Origin: JALEFZ01 sp038527485
Lineage (GTDB): Bacteria; Bacteroidota; Bacteroidia; J057
Assembly (NCBI GenBank): GCA_038527485.1
Contig: JBCBFT010000025.1
Span: 3,081-67,080, forward strand
DNA: 64,000 nucleotides
Direction: 5' to 3'
Shown: piece by piece, positions 54,053 to 62,514 of the stretch
Numbering within the stretch: position 1 is the first letter of the stretch
Layout: every line of letters begins with the position of its first letter
Notes under the pieces: model-generated
The model's database searches: none
What the model was told of the DNA's origin: nothing
The model's input: the letters and a program-made list of their open reading frames with translations, nothing else
Position numbers and translations under genes: made by a program

Positions 54053-54673
54053 ATGCATATCTGTGTAGCTGGAAATATCGGAGCAGGGAAAACCACCCTT
54101 ACCTACCTCTTGTCCAAATACTTTGGTTATGAGGCCATGTATGAAGACAATGAGCAGAACCCCTATCTGATGGATTTTTACTCAGATATGAATCGCTGGT
54201 CTTTCAATCTGCAAGTGGCCTTCTTGAAGTCTCGCCTCGCCAAGCTGGATCAGATTCGTAAAAACAATATGAATGTGATCCAGGATAGGACGATCTATGA
54301 GGATGCCCAGATTTTTGCGCCTAACCTTCATGCGATGGGACTGATGTCGTCTCGTGACTATGAGACCTACAAAGAGCTTTTCGAAAGTATCGCAGATCTC
54401 ATCCAGCCACCTGACCTTCTGATCTATCTGAAAGCCTCCATTCCTACGCTCGTAGAGCAAATCGAGGAGCGAGGCCGTAAGTATGAGGATTCCATCCGCC
54501 TGGATTATCTCAAGCGACTCAATGAACGCTACGAACGTTTCTATGACAAATACAGCTACGGCAAGAAGATTGAAGTATCTGTAGCAGACTTGAACTTTCG
54601 TGACAATCCCGAACATCTGGGGATCATCATCAATCGCGTCAAAGCAGAGCTATTCGGCTTATTTTCAGGTTAA
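54053..54673 (+). CDS. Deoxynucleoside kinase
   Basis: The 206-residue protein starts MHICVAGNIGAGKTTLTYLLSKYFG (P-loop GNIGAGKT), then 'QVAFLKSRLAKLDQI', 'VIQDRTIYEDAQIFAPNLHAMG' (the DR-motif of the dNK family) and 'PPDLLIYLKASIPTLVEQIEERGRKYEDSIRLDYLKRLNERYERFYDKY'. It phosphorylates deoxynucleosides in salvage; whether it prefers dA, dG or dC cannot be read from sequence. It is a single-gene unit. Confidence 0.9.
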   Translation: MHICVAGNIGAGKTTLTYLLSKYFGYEAMYEDNEQNPYLMDFYSDMNRWSFNLQVAFLKSRLAKLDQIRKNNMNVIQDRTIYEDAQIFAPNLHAMGLMSSRDYETYKELFESIADLIQPPDLLIYLKASIPTLVEQIEERGRKYEDSIRLDYLKRLNERYERFYDKYSYGKKIEVSVADLNFRDNPEHLGIIINRVKAELFGLFSG

Positions 54674-54746
54674 GAAATCGGACAGAAGCATGTATTTGCT
54701 GCATGGCTCGATCGCTTTTCCAAACAGTTCCCATCTCCCCTACGGA

Positions 54747-56279
54747 TCATTCTCCCATATGCTCTGTACTATCGAGTAGCGCGTCGATTCTTTCCTTTCG
54801 CGCTGATTCCTTAGTGTGGGAATAATAATTCTTTTCGACGGGTTGATGGCTACTGCGAAGTCTTAGCAGTGCGACATTCTCCACATGCGCCGTCTGCGGG
54901 AACATGTCCACAGGTTGAATACTGACCAAATCATACCATTCTTGCATCATCGCCATGTCTCGCGCCTGCGTAGAAGGCTTGCAACTCACGTAGATCACAT
55001 GTTGAGGACGCACTTTTAGGATCTGCTCGACTACTTTTCGATCCATGCCCTGACGTGGTGGGTCAGCAATGATCACATCGGGTGCGCCTTCCTTTTGTAC
55101 CAATTCATCTGTGAGGATCAGCTTCATGTCTCCTGCATAGAAGGAAAACCTTTTCTCTTCTAGCCCATTGAGGCGAATATTTTCCCAAGCATCGTCTACC
55201 GCAGACTGCACATACTCGATCCCGACGACCTTCTCGACTAGTTCAGATACAAAAATCCCAATACTTCCAGTCCCTGAGTACAGGTCATAAACGGTGTGGT
55301 GCTTGTCAGCTCCTTCAGGTAGACAATCTTTGAGGTAGCCTCTTACCACCTTGTATAGCTCTAGCGCTTGATGGGGGTTGGTCTGAAAAAAAGAAACAGG
55401 ACGAATCTTGAATTTGTATTGCTCCAGATTTTCTGTGATCCAGGGATCTCCCTTCCATGCGTGGTAAGGCAAGTCGCTGTACATAGAGTTGGGCTTCTCA
55501 TTGATCACATAGACCATCTGTGTGATTTGTGGAAAGGATTGTTCCAGATGTCGGAAAATATCTTCCGCGACATCTTTACGATTTTTCCCCAAAATCAAAA
55601 TCACCATGATCTCCCCACTGCCATTCGAAGTACGGAATGCGACGTTGCGAAGGATGCCGGTATGTTCCCGAATGTTGTAGAACTCATAGCCCTTCTCAAT
55701 GGCGTATTGCCCGATTTTATTGCGGATGTCATTGATGATAGGTTGTTGCAGATGGCAGGTATCGATATGGATGATTTTATCGAAAAAACCAGGCGCATGG
55801 TATCCAAGGGCATTGCTTTTCCTAGCTTCGGGATTGTCCTTGTCTTTAGCGGTGAGCCATGCTTTTGTACTGAATGAAAACTCTAGTTTGTTGCGATAGA
55901 AGTAGGGTTCGGGTGCTCCCATGATGGGCCGAGACTCTTCGGGTTGGAGATGTCCAATTCGACGAATGACATTGACTACTTGATTCTCCTTATAACGGAG
56001 CTGTGTTTCATAGTTCATTTGCTGCCATTTGCAGCCGCCGCAATCCTCAAAATGAGCACACACAGGCTCAATCCTGTTCGGAGAAGGGGTTTCGATCTCT
56101 TCAATACGTCCTACGAGTATCGACTTTTCCTTGCGATATACATGGACTTCTGCTACGTCTCCTGGTACACCTCCAGGAATAAAAATAGCTTTCCCTTCGT
56201 GTTTCGCTACTGCACGCCCATCTGTCGCCGCATCCAATATTTCCATCTGTGCCGTAAATGGCTTTATTTTTCGCCCCAT
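54747..56279 (-). CDS. rlmD: 23S rRNA (uracil-1939-C5)-methyltransferase
   Basis: The 510-residue protein has an N-terminal TRAM domain (about 8-65), the Fe-S cysteines in 'CAHFEDCGGCKWQQMNYETQLRYKENQVV', the SAM-binding 'VYDLYSGTGSIGIFVSE' (about 335) and the catalytic Cys of 'VIYVSCKPSTQARDMAMM' after 'IADPPRQGMDRKV'. It belongs to the TrmA/RumA family; the site specificity (U1939) is inferred from the TRAM + Fe-S layout. The terminal 35 residues after 'NVALLRLR' are not part of the usual domain. Confidence 0.88.
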   Translation of the reverse strand: MGRKIKPFTAQMEILDAATDGRAVAKHEGKAIFIPGGVPGDVAEVHVYRKEKSILVGRIEEIETPSPNRIEPVCAHFEDCGGCKWQQMNYETQLRYKENQVVNVIRRIGHLQPEESRPIMGAPEPYFYRNKLEFSFSTKAWLTAKDKDNPEARKSNALGYHAPGFFDKIIHIDTCHLQQPIINDIRNKIGQYAIEKGYEFYNIREHTGILRNVAFRTSNGSGEIMVILILGKNRKDVAEDIFRHLEQSFPQITQMVYVINEKPNSMYSDLPYHAWKGDPWITENLEQYKFKIRPVSFFQTNPHQALELYKVVRGYLKDCLPEGADKHHTVYDLYSGTGSIGIFVSELVEKVVGIEYVQSAVDDAWENIRLNGLEEKRFSFYAGDMKLILTDELVQKEGAPDVIIADPPRQGMDRKVVEQILKVRPQHVIYVSCKPSTQARDMAMMQEWYDLVSIQPVDMFPQTAHVENVALLRLRSSHQPVEKNYYSHTKESARKERIDALLDSTEHMGE

Positions 56280-56299
56280 GTGATTGATCCGCTATGATT

Positions 56300-56444
56300 T
56301 TAGACCATGATTGAACCTTCAAATCTGCAAAAATTTCGCTCTTTCAGAACCTGAACTTCATTTATTTTGATTGATTTAGCTCCACTATATCTCCTAAAAT
56401 CTCTACTTTTTTGCTAGATTTTCTTTATTCCCAATGTGGTCTTA
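56300..56444 (+). repeat. R1 intergenic repeat, copy 5 (long form)
   Basis: About 145 bases begin TTAGACCATGATTGAA and end TTCCCAATGTGGTCTTA, an imperfect inverted pair. Inside are CCTTCAAATCTGC, CTTTCAGAACCTGAACTTCATT and TTTTTTGCTAGATTTTC, shared with the other copies. Confidence 0.7.
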
Positions 56445-56553
56445 GCTCTACAAAATTAGGAGAAGTATGGGTTCATAGCAATAAAGAGTTGGGAGATCAC
56501 ATAAGGAGAATCAAATGGGTGGAATGGTGGTGGATAAACAAGAAAGGAATAAC

Positions 56554-56655
56554 GATCATCACGAATGGATAGGTGTCGTATTTTCCATGTAGAGATGCGA
56601 TAAACTGACATCTCTACATAAAAAATGGATCCTTTCTGAATTCATTCGTGTCATC
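56554..56655. repeat. R2 inverted-terminus repeat, copy 3
   Basis: Outer ends GATCATCACGAATG and CATTCGTGTCATC are inverted, and the inner GTAGAGATG ... CATCTCTAC forms a clean stem. It lies about 110 bases after R1 copy 5 in the gap between divergent rlmD and the methyltransferase gene. Confidence 0.75.
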
Positions 56656-56728
56656 ATTAAATTACTACCAAAAATTGGAATACTCATAAATTGACTTTAT
56701 CTTGTTTACTGCAATATCTATTTAATTT

Positions 56729-57481
56729 ATGTATTCAGTGTCTGGTAAAAAGTCTCCTACAGTCGAATATAAATCTACGCGGAAGCTAGATTTCGAAGCA
56801 CTCTACACCAAAATGCGGACCAAGGAAAACCGTATGGTGTCGGATGCAGAGCTACACCATTTACCAGATACATTCTTCTATACCTTGCATAGACAGGAAT
56901 GGAAAAAACGAGCTGAGGTAGTCTACAAATTTTTGGATTACATCAAACGACCTGAGGGAAACTTCAAGGTGATGGACCTAGGTTGTGGAGGAGGGTGGCT
57001 TGGCGGTCGTATTGCACAGATGCCCCAGTTTGAAGTAGTGGGAGTAGATATTCATGGGGGCTTGCTGGAAAGAGGTGCTAAAGTTTTTGCAGAAGAAAAT
57101 ATACAATTCGTTTGTGGAGATATATTTGAAGACATCGCAGAATTAAACTCCTTCGATGTCATTGTCGTTTGCGATGCGTTGATGTATTTCCCCAAATTGG
57201 AAAAACTCATCAACCGTTGCCGTCAGTATCTCAAGCCAGGAGGAGAATTACATTTGATCGAAAACACCTTTTATACAGAGAAAGAAAGGGAAATCGCCAT
57301 ACAGAAAAAGCAAACGCATCTTCAAGACATCGGATGTGCAGAAATGATGGAATATCTGACCTTCCACAGTGAGACGGATCTCCACATTTACGACTACAAT
57401 TATCTGTATAAACCTTCTGGCTTTCTTCGATTGTTTTCCGACAAAAAGAGCCCTTATCCCTGGATCAGGATCTTGAATTGA
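56729..57481 (+). CDS. Class I SAM-dependent methyltransferase
   Basis: The 250-residue protein has motif I 'FKVMDLGCGGGWLGGRIAQMPQFEVVGVDIHGGLLERGAKVF' (about 75-115), 'IQFVCGDIFEDIAELNSFDVIVVCDALMYFPKLEKLINRCRQYLKPGGELHLIENTFY' and a C-terminal part that looks like a substrate lid ('DLHIYDYNYLYKPSGFLRLFSDKKSPYPWIRIL'). The substrate is unknown. It converges with pgl. Confidence 0.82.
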   Translation: MYSVSGKKSPTVEYKSTRKLDFEALYTKMRTKENRMVSDAELHHLPDTFFYTLHRQEWKKRAEVVYKFLDYIKRPEGNFKVMDLGCGGGWLGGRIAQMPQFEVVGVDIHGGLLERGAKVFAEENIQFVCGDIFEDIAELNSFDVIVVCDALMYFPKLEKLINRCRQYLKPGGELHLIENTFYTEKEREIAIQKKQTHLQDIGCAEMMEYLTFHSETDLHIYDYNYLYKPSGFLRLFSDKKSPYPWIRILN

Positions 57482-57502
57482 AGTCTATCTTTCATTTCTC
57501 GA

Positions 57503-58216
57503 TCAAGGTGCGGCGGCCTCATCCAAATACCAAGATAGCTTTCCATCTACAGGTTGAATGTGTGCAGCAGGATAAGCTTTTGAGCCTTCCTCATTGCCCA
57601 AAATCGCTTGGACCTTCTCCTTTTTGGATGCTCCAGTCACGAGGAAAGCCACTTCCTTTGCCTGATTGATCACTTTCCCTGTCAATGTCACTCTTTTTTG
57701 GCCTGAATCTGGGTGGATGGCAACCGCACAAGTATGGGGAGAATCGATTAGTGACATATTATCTGGAAAAATAGATGCAGTATGACCATCACTTCCCATA
57801 CCCAACATGATCATATCAAAGACAGGCAAGTCATTTTTTCGCTCCAGATGCGCTTTTATTTCTTCTCCATAACGAATCGCCTCTTGCTCAGGCTGATCTT
57901 CCCCTCTGACTCGATGGATATTTCCCTTGGGAATGTTGATGGAAAAAAGTAAAAACTCTTGGGTCATTCTGTAATTACTTTCCTCGTGCTCAGGAGGCAC
58001 ACATCGCTCATCTCCCCACCATAAGTGGACCTTGGCCCATGGGATTTCATTACGATAATTCTCTGCGAGGAGCGTAAACAATAACTTAGGGGTAGACCCT
58101 CCACTCAAGGCTAGATGAAAGTCCCCTTCTTTTGCCACAATCTGCTCTGAAAGCGTCTGCGCAAAAGCGGATGCGGCTTCTGTCTTGGAAGGATATATAT
58201 GTACAACTGGATTCAT
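57503..58216 (-). CDS. pgl: 6-phosphogluconolactonase
   Basis: The 237-residue protein of the NagB/SOL type has 'FHLALSGGSTPKLLFTLLAENY', 'VHLWWGDERCVPPEHEESNYRMTQEFLL' and 'FDMIMLGMGSDGHTASIFPDN'. It hydrolyses 6-phosphogluconolactone to 6-phosphogluconate. It is the last gene of the gnd-zwf-pgl cluster and completes the oxidative pentose-phosphate branch together with zwf and gnd. Confidence 0.93.
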   Translation of the reverse strand: MNPVVHIYPSKTEAASAFAQTLSEQIVAKEGDFHLALSGGSTPKLLFTLLAENYRNEIPWAKVHLWWGDERCVPPEHEESNYRMTQEFLLFSINIPKGNIHRVRGEDQPEQEAIRYGEEIKAHLERKNDLPVFDMIMLGMGSDGHTASIFPDNMSLIDSPHTCAVAIHPDSGQKRVTLTGKVINQAKEVAFLVTGASKKEKVQAILGNEEGSKAYPAAHIQPVDGKLSWYLDEAAAP

Positions 58217-58264
58217 AGATCAATAAAATTGGCAGGGGAACCCTTCAGCTCCCCTACGAATATC

Positions 58265-59794
58265 TTATAATTCACAATACTTCCCATCGTCTGCCAGATT
58301 GCGGCAGGGATAACGCCAGGTGAGGTGTTCATCCTCGATCATGCTATCTGCCACGTCTGGCCCCCAAGTACCCGAAGGATAGCCATACAGCGGAATATTG
58401 GGATCATTCTTCCATCCATCCAGGATAGGCTGAACAAATTTCCAGGCTGCCTCGACGGCATCACCACGTGCAAACAATGTCGCATCTCCACGCATAGCGT
58501 CCAACTGCAATCGCTCGTATGCGCTCGGTACGTAGGAATCTGACAGCTCAGAGTAGTGAAAATCCATGTTTACCGTCTCTACCTTAAAGCCTGCGCCTGG
58601 AACCTTCATCCCAAACTTGAGCAAGATCCCCTCGTCAGGCTGAATGCGAATTACGAGTTGATTAAAAAGATTGTTGACACCGCAGAGGTCCTTGAATAAG
58701 CGATGAGGCGTCTCCTTGAAGTATACCACAATCTCTGCCACGCGTGTGGGCAGACGCTTCCCCGTGCGTACGAGGAAAGGCACACCGCCCCAGCGGAAGT
58801 TGTCGATATAAAACTTCATGGCTGCATAGGTCTCTGTCCGAGAATTCGGATCTACCCCCGTTTCTTCTCGGTAGCCCTTCATTTGTTGCCCACGCACACT
58901 AGAAGCGAGATACTGGCCACGGATGACATTCTTGTATAGATCTTCTTCAGTCAGCGGACGCAGCGCTTGAAATACCTTCATGGTCTCATTGCGGATGTCG
59001 GTCGCATCGATCATGATCGGCGGTTCCATAGCCGTCAAGCCCACCAATTGCATGAGGTGGTTTTGGACCATGTCGCGTAAGGCGCCAGAGCCTTCATAGT
59101 ATCCTCCTCTCTCCCCTACTCCAATACTCTCCGAAGCTGTAATCTCTACATGCTTGATATAATTTCGGTTCCATAGTGGCTCAAAAATACCATTGGAAAA
59201 ACGCGTCACCAAGAGGTTCTGCACCGTCTCCTTTCCTAGATAATGGTCGATGCGATAGATTTGATCCTCATCAAAGTAGGCGAGCAGGTTGCGATTGAGG
59301 TCTTGCGCCGTTTGCAGATCGTAGCCAAAGGGCTTCTCGATCACCAGTCGGCGCCATCCTTTGCTACTTTTGTTCATCCCGTGTGCAGCCAAGCTTTTGG
59401 GAATGATCTCGTACAAGGAAGGCGGTACGGACAGATAGTAGATGACATTCCCTTGCGTATTACAATTTTCATCTACCTCGACCAATCGTTGCTGAAGCTT
59501 CTCGTAGCTTGCCGTATCCTTGGTATTGATAGAAACATAAAAAAGCTGCTGTAAAAAGGCACGCACCTTGCCCTCGTCTGAGGTATCCTGTTTGGCAAAT
59601 TCTTTGATTCCTCCCACCATCTTCTCGCGGAAAGACTCGTCGCTGTAATCAGATCTCCCTACTCCCAAAATGGCAAAACAATCGGGTAAGAGATTCTGAA
59701 CCGAAAGGTCATAAATAGCTGGAACCAACTTGCGATAAGCCAAATCACCAGAGGCACCAAATATGGTTAAAATGAGGTTGTCAGTTGCTTTCAT
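58265..59794 (-). CDS. zwf: Glucose-6-phosphate 1-dehydrogenase
   Basis: The 509-residue enzyme begins 'LILTIFGASGDLAYRKLVPAIYDL' (NADP-binding) and has the active-site 'YRIDHYLGKETVQNLLVTRF' (about 180-200), 'GVGERGGYYEGSGALRDMVQNHLMQLVGL' and 'TYAAMKFYIDNFRWGGVPFLVRTGKRLP'. It oxidises glucose 6-phosphate, making NADPH. It is 48 bases upstream of pgl. Between the two, AGGGGA and TCCCCT (58234-58255) form a small intercistronic hairpin. Confidence 0.95.
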   Translation of the reverse strand: MKATDNLILTIFGASGDLAYRKLVPAIYDLSVQNLLPDCFAILGVGRSDYSDESFREKMVGGIKEFAKQDTSDEGKVRAFLQQLFYVSINTKDTASYEKLQQRLVEVDENCNTQGNVIYYLSVPPSLYEIIPKSLAAHGMNKSSKGWRRLVIEKPFGYDLQTAQDLNRNLLAYFDEDQIYRIDHYLGKETVQNLLVTRFSNGIFEPLWNRNYIKHVEITASESIGVGERGGYYEGSGALRDMVQNHLMQLVGLTAMEPPIMIDATDIRNETMKVFQALRPLTEEDLYKNVIRGQYLASSVRGQQMKGYREETGVDPNSRTETYAAMKFYIDNFRWGGVPFLVRTGKRLPTRVAEIVVYFKETPHRLFKDLCGVNNLFNQLVIRIQPDEGILLKFGMKVPGAGFKVETVNMDFHYSELSDSYVPSAYERLQLDAMRGDATLFARGDAVEAAWKFVQPILDGWKNDPNIPLYGYPSGTWGPDVADSMIEDEHLTWRYPCRNLADDGKYCEL

Positions 59795-59897
59795 TATTCA
59801 TTTTTCATTTTCCATTTTTCATTTTCACAACACTCCATGAATCGAAGATCCTGTACAATTTGAAGTCTGAACCATGAAAAATGTCTTCTGATATCTG

Positions 59898-60803
59898 TTA
59901 TTCTTCTTCGGCACTTTTCACAGCATGTCCTCCAAACTGGTTACGGAGCGCGGCCAGCATCTTCATCGCATAGGACTCATCTTGGCGAGATTCAAATCTT
60001 GTAAAGAGAGAAGCCGAAATGACATGCACTGGTACGTCAAAGTCAATGGCTGTTTGGATCGTCCATCGTCCCTCTCCGCTGTCGTTTACATAGCCTTTGA
60101 TTTTGTCTAGTTTGGGGTCTTCACGCAGGGCCAGCACAGCCAGTTCTAGCAACCAGCTTCGCACGACGGATCCATGCATCCACATGTGCCCAATCGCTCC
60201 TAAGTCCAGGTTATAATCCGACTTTTCTAGGATTTCAAAACCCTCAGCATACGCCTGCATCATGCCGTATTCGATTCCATTGTGCACCATCTTGACCATG
60301 TGTCCAGAGCCCAAGCCTCCACAGTAGAGATAGCCATTTTCAGGGGCGAGGCTTTTCATGATAGGCTCGACATAGGCAGCTGCTTCTGAGTCTCCACCGT
60401 ACATGAGGGAATACCCATTTTGCAATCCCCAGACGCCACCACTCACACCACAGTCGATGTAATGGATGCCCTTTTCTGCCAGTTTTTCGCCTCTTGCTAC
60501 AGAATCTCGCCAGAAAGAGTTTCCTCCATCAATGATGATGTCTCCCGCGCTCATATGCGGCATGAGATCGTCGATATTTTGATCTACGGGGGCACCAGAA
60601 GGGACCATAAGCCATACGACTTTTCGGTCGGGTAGCTGGTCAAGGAGATCTTTGTGGCCGCCTGCGCCCTGGGCACCTTTGCCTACGGCAGCATCTATTT
60701 CAGGCTGGGTCAGGTTGTAGACGACTGTCTCATGTTCAAAATTGAGCAGACGATGGACCATGTTTCCGCCCATTTTTCCCAGACCAATAAATCCAATTTT
60801 CAT
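59898..60803 (-). CDS. gnd: 6-phosphogluconate dehydrogenase, short (GndA-like) form
   Basis: The ATG at 60803 gives 301 residues starting MKIGFIGLGKMGGNMVHRLL; the frame extends upstream but only through spacer sequence. Motifs are 'DGGNSFWRDSVARGE', 'YIDCGVSGGVWGLQNGYSLMYGG' and 'LGSGHMVKMVHNGIEYGMMQAYAEGFE', with the catalytic Lys. At about 300 residues it belongs to the short, decarboxylating subfamily of YqeC type, many members of which use NAD+ in place of NADP+. It lies 103 bases before zwf; the gap contains an AT-rich run of CATTTTTCATTTTC repeats (about 59797-59828). Confidence 0.9.
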   Translation of the reverse strand: MKIGFIGLGKMGGNMVHRLLNFEHETVVYNLTQPEIDAAVGKGAQGAGGHKDLLDQLPDRKVVWLMVPSGAPVDQNIDDLMPHMSAGDIIIDGGNSFWRDSVARGEKLAEKGIHYIDCGVSGGVWGLQNGYSLMYGGDSEAAAYVEPIMKSLAPENGYLYCGGLGSGHMVKMVHNGIEYGMMQAYAEGFEILEKSDYNLDLGAIGHMWMHGSVVRSWLLELAVLALREDPKLDKIKGYVNDSGEGRWTIQTAIDFDVPVHVISASLFTRFESRQDESYAMKMLAALRNQFGGHAVKSAEEE

Positions 60804-61093
60804 ATGTTCTATACAATAAGATGGGTTGACGTATGGGGAGAGAAAAAATGCTGATTGGCCATTATTTTCTCTTTCCTTTATGTATCCCCAAATAAATATG
60901 CACACCTAGAAGAGGCTGTTGCCCAGGCGACAATCCAGGAGGGGAAAGTTTTTAGATGTTCATTGGGGAATGATCCTAGAGCTGGAAATTAAGAGAATAA
61001 TTGGCAAAAACGCAGACTTATTCCCAATTTCCATTTGGCTCAATCGTCTGAGTTAAAAATACTTCCAACACCCTGCCTATATTTCTTTTCACC

Positions 61094-62500
61094 ATGGCAA
61101 ATAAAAAAAGAAGAAGACGCATCTGGCGCACCATTTGGCTTACGCTCCTCATAGGATTGTTAGTGGGTACTTATCGGCTACTTCCCGTCTCCACGGCCTA
61201 TGCTTCCAAAACTATGTGCTCCTGCGTCTACTTGGGAGATCGAGATCCAGCCTCCGTCCTCAATCTTGAGTTAGAGAACTTCCCCTACAATCTCTCCACG
61301 ACTGAAATTGACTCCGTCAATCAAATCGTATCCTCAAGTGTAATGGGCTTGCAAAAGAAATCCGCGCTCTATCGCGAGGGCATCGGGTGTACCGTCATCT
61401 CTGAAACGGACGCTCAAGCGCTACGGGCAAAGGCGATCCAGCCTGTTCGTATGCGTACACGCTCACTAGACTCTACCAAGATGTACTGGCCTGTAGGAGA
61501 CGTAGATACCTTTGCTACGCCAAAAGGAGTAGACATGAACAGGCTACAAGTTGTGGTAGATTCGGCTTTTTTGCCCAACGAGGAGGGCAACCCCAACACA
61601 CGCGCGACGCTCGTCATTCACAAAGGAAAAATCCTCGCCGAGCAATACGCCGAAGGCGTAACGGCTAAGATGCGCCAGCGCGGATGGTCCATGACAAAAA
61701 GTGTCACCAATGCCTTGATCGGCATAGCCGCCAAGAAAGGACTCATCGATATCTATGCACCTGCTCCAGTCCCTCAGTGGCAGCAGGACGAACGCTCACA
61801 GATCACAACCGATCATTTGCTGCGCATGAGCAGTGGGCTTTCATTTACAGAGTTTTACTTCGGGCGAACAGATGCTACGCGCATGTTGTATCTCAAACAA
61901 GGAGCTGGCAACTACGCCATCGAATCCAGCTTGGGCGAAACGCCAAACACGACTTTTTCCTACTCCAGCGGCACCTCCAATATCCTCCAGGTAATTCTGA
62001 AAAATGTCGTAGGTGATGAAAAGGAATATTTGTCCTTCCCCTACACAGAGTTATTCGATAAAATCGGCATGACCAGTACCGTCATGGAACCCGACGCCTC
62101 CAATACCTATGTAGGATCGAGCTTCATGTTTGCTACGCCGAGGGACTGGGCGCGCTTTGGTTTGCTCTATCTCCATGATGGGATTTGGAATGGAGAACGC
62201 ATCTTACCCGAAGGATGGGTTGAGTATACGAATACACGCACGCCGACGAGCGAAACGGGTGTCTACGGTGCGCAATTCTGGAAGCCGGCAAACAATCCCA
62301 AGGAGGACGGTATGTTCAACTTCTTCGTGTGGCCAGGCGTCCCAGAGGACACTTTCTTTGCAGAGGGCTTTGAAGGACAAGCAGTCGTGATCATCCCTTC
62401 GAGAGAGACCGTCATAGTACGCTTGGGCGTGACACATGGAGGGGGATGGGATCTCGGCAAGTATGTAACAGATGTATTGGAGACACTACCCAAAGAGTAA
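61094..62500 (+). CDS. Serine beta-lactamase-like hydrolase (PBP4*/AmpC family), membrane-anchored
   Basis: The 468-residue protein has an N-terminal transmembrane segment after a basic start (MANKKRRRRIWR, helix about 13-30). The beta-lactamase fold starts near residue 155: the SxxK motif is in 'RGWSMTKSVTNALIGIAAKKGLI' (Ser nucleophile), the tyrosine motif in 'FSYSSGTSNILQVIL', and a 'GVTHGGGWD' segment near the C-terminus may be the HTG-like motif. It is probably a periplasmic esterase or peptidase and not a drug-resistance enzyme. The linker of about 120 residues after the anchor is unassigned. Confidence 0.82.
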   Translation: MANKKRRRRIWRTIWLTLLIGLLVGTYRLLPVSTAYASKTMCSCVYLGDRDPASVLNLELENFPYNLSTTEIDSVNQIVSSSVMGLQKKSALYREGIGCTVISETDAQALRAKAIQPVRMRTRSLDSTKMYWPVGDVDTFATPKGVDMNRLQVVVDSAFLPNEEGNPNTRATLVIHKGKILAEQYAEGVTAKMRQRGWSMTKSVTNALIGIAAKKGLIDIYAPAPVPQWQQDERSQITTDHLLRMSSGLSFTEFYFGRTDATRMLYLKQGAGNYAIESSLGETPNTTFSYSSGTSNILQVILKNVVGDEKEYLSFPYTELFDKIGMTSTVMEPDASNTYVGSSFMFATPRDWARFGLLYLHDGIWNGERILPEGWVEYTNTRTPTSETGVYGAQFWKPANNPKEDGMFNFFVWPGVPEDTFFAEGFEGQAVVIIPSRETVIVRLGVTHGGGWDLGKYVTDVLETLPKE

Positions 62501-62514
62501 TAAAAAGTGTCAGC

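Noticed and set aside
60890..61000. Possible structured RNA (GC-rich patches) between gnd and the serine hydrolase
   Set aside because: I could not draw a convincing tRNA or riboswitch fold.
61094..62500. Antibiotic-resistance beta-lactamase
   Set aside because: The protein has the SxxK motif but its length, membrane anchor and diverged other motifs fit the broad esterase/peptidase branch; resistance is not supported.
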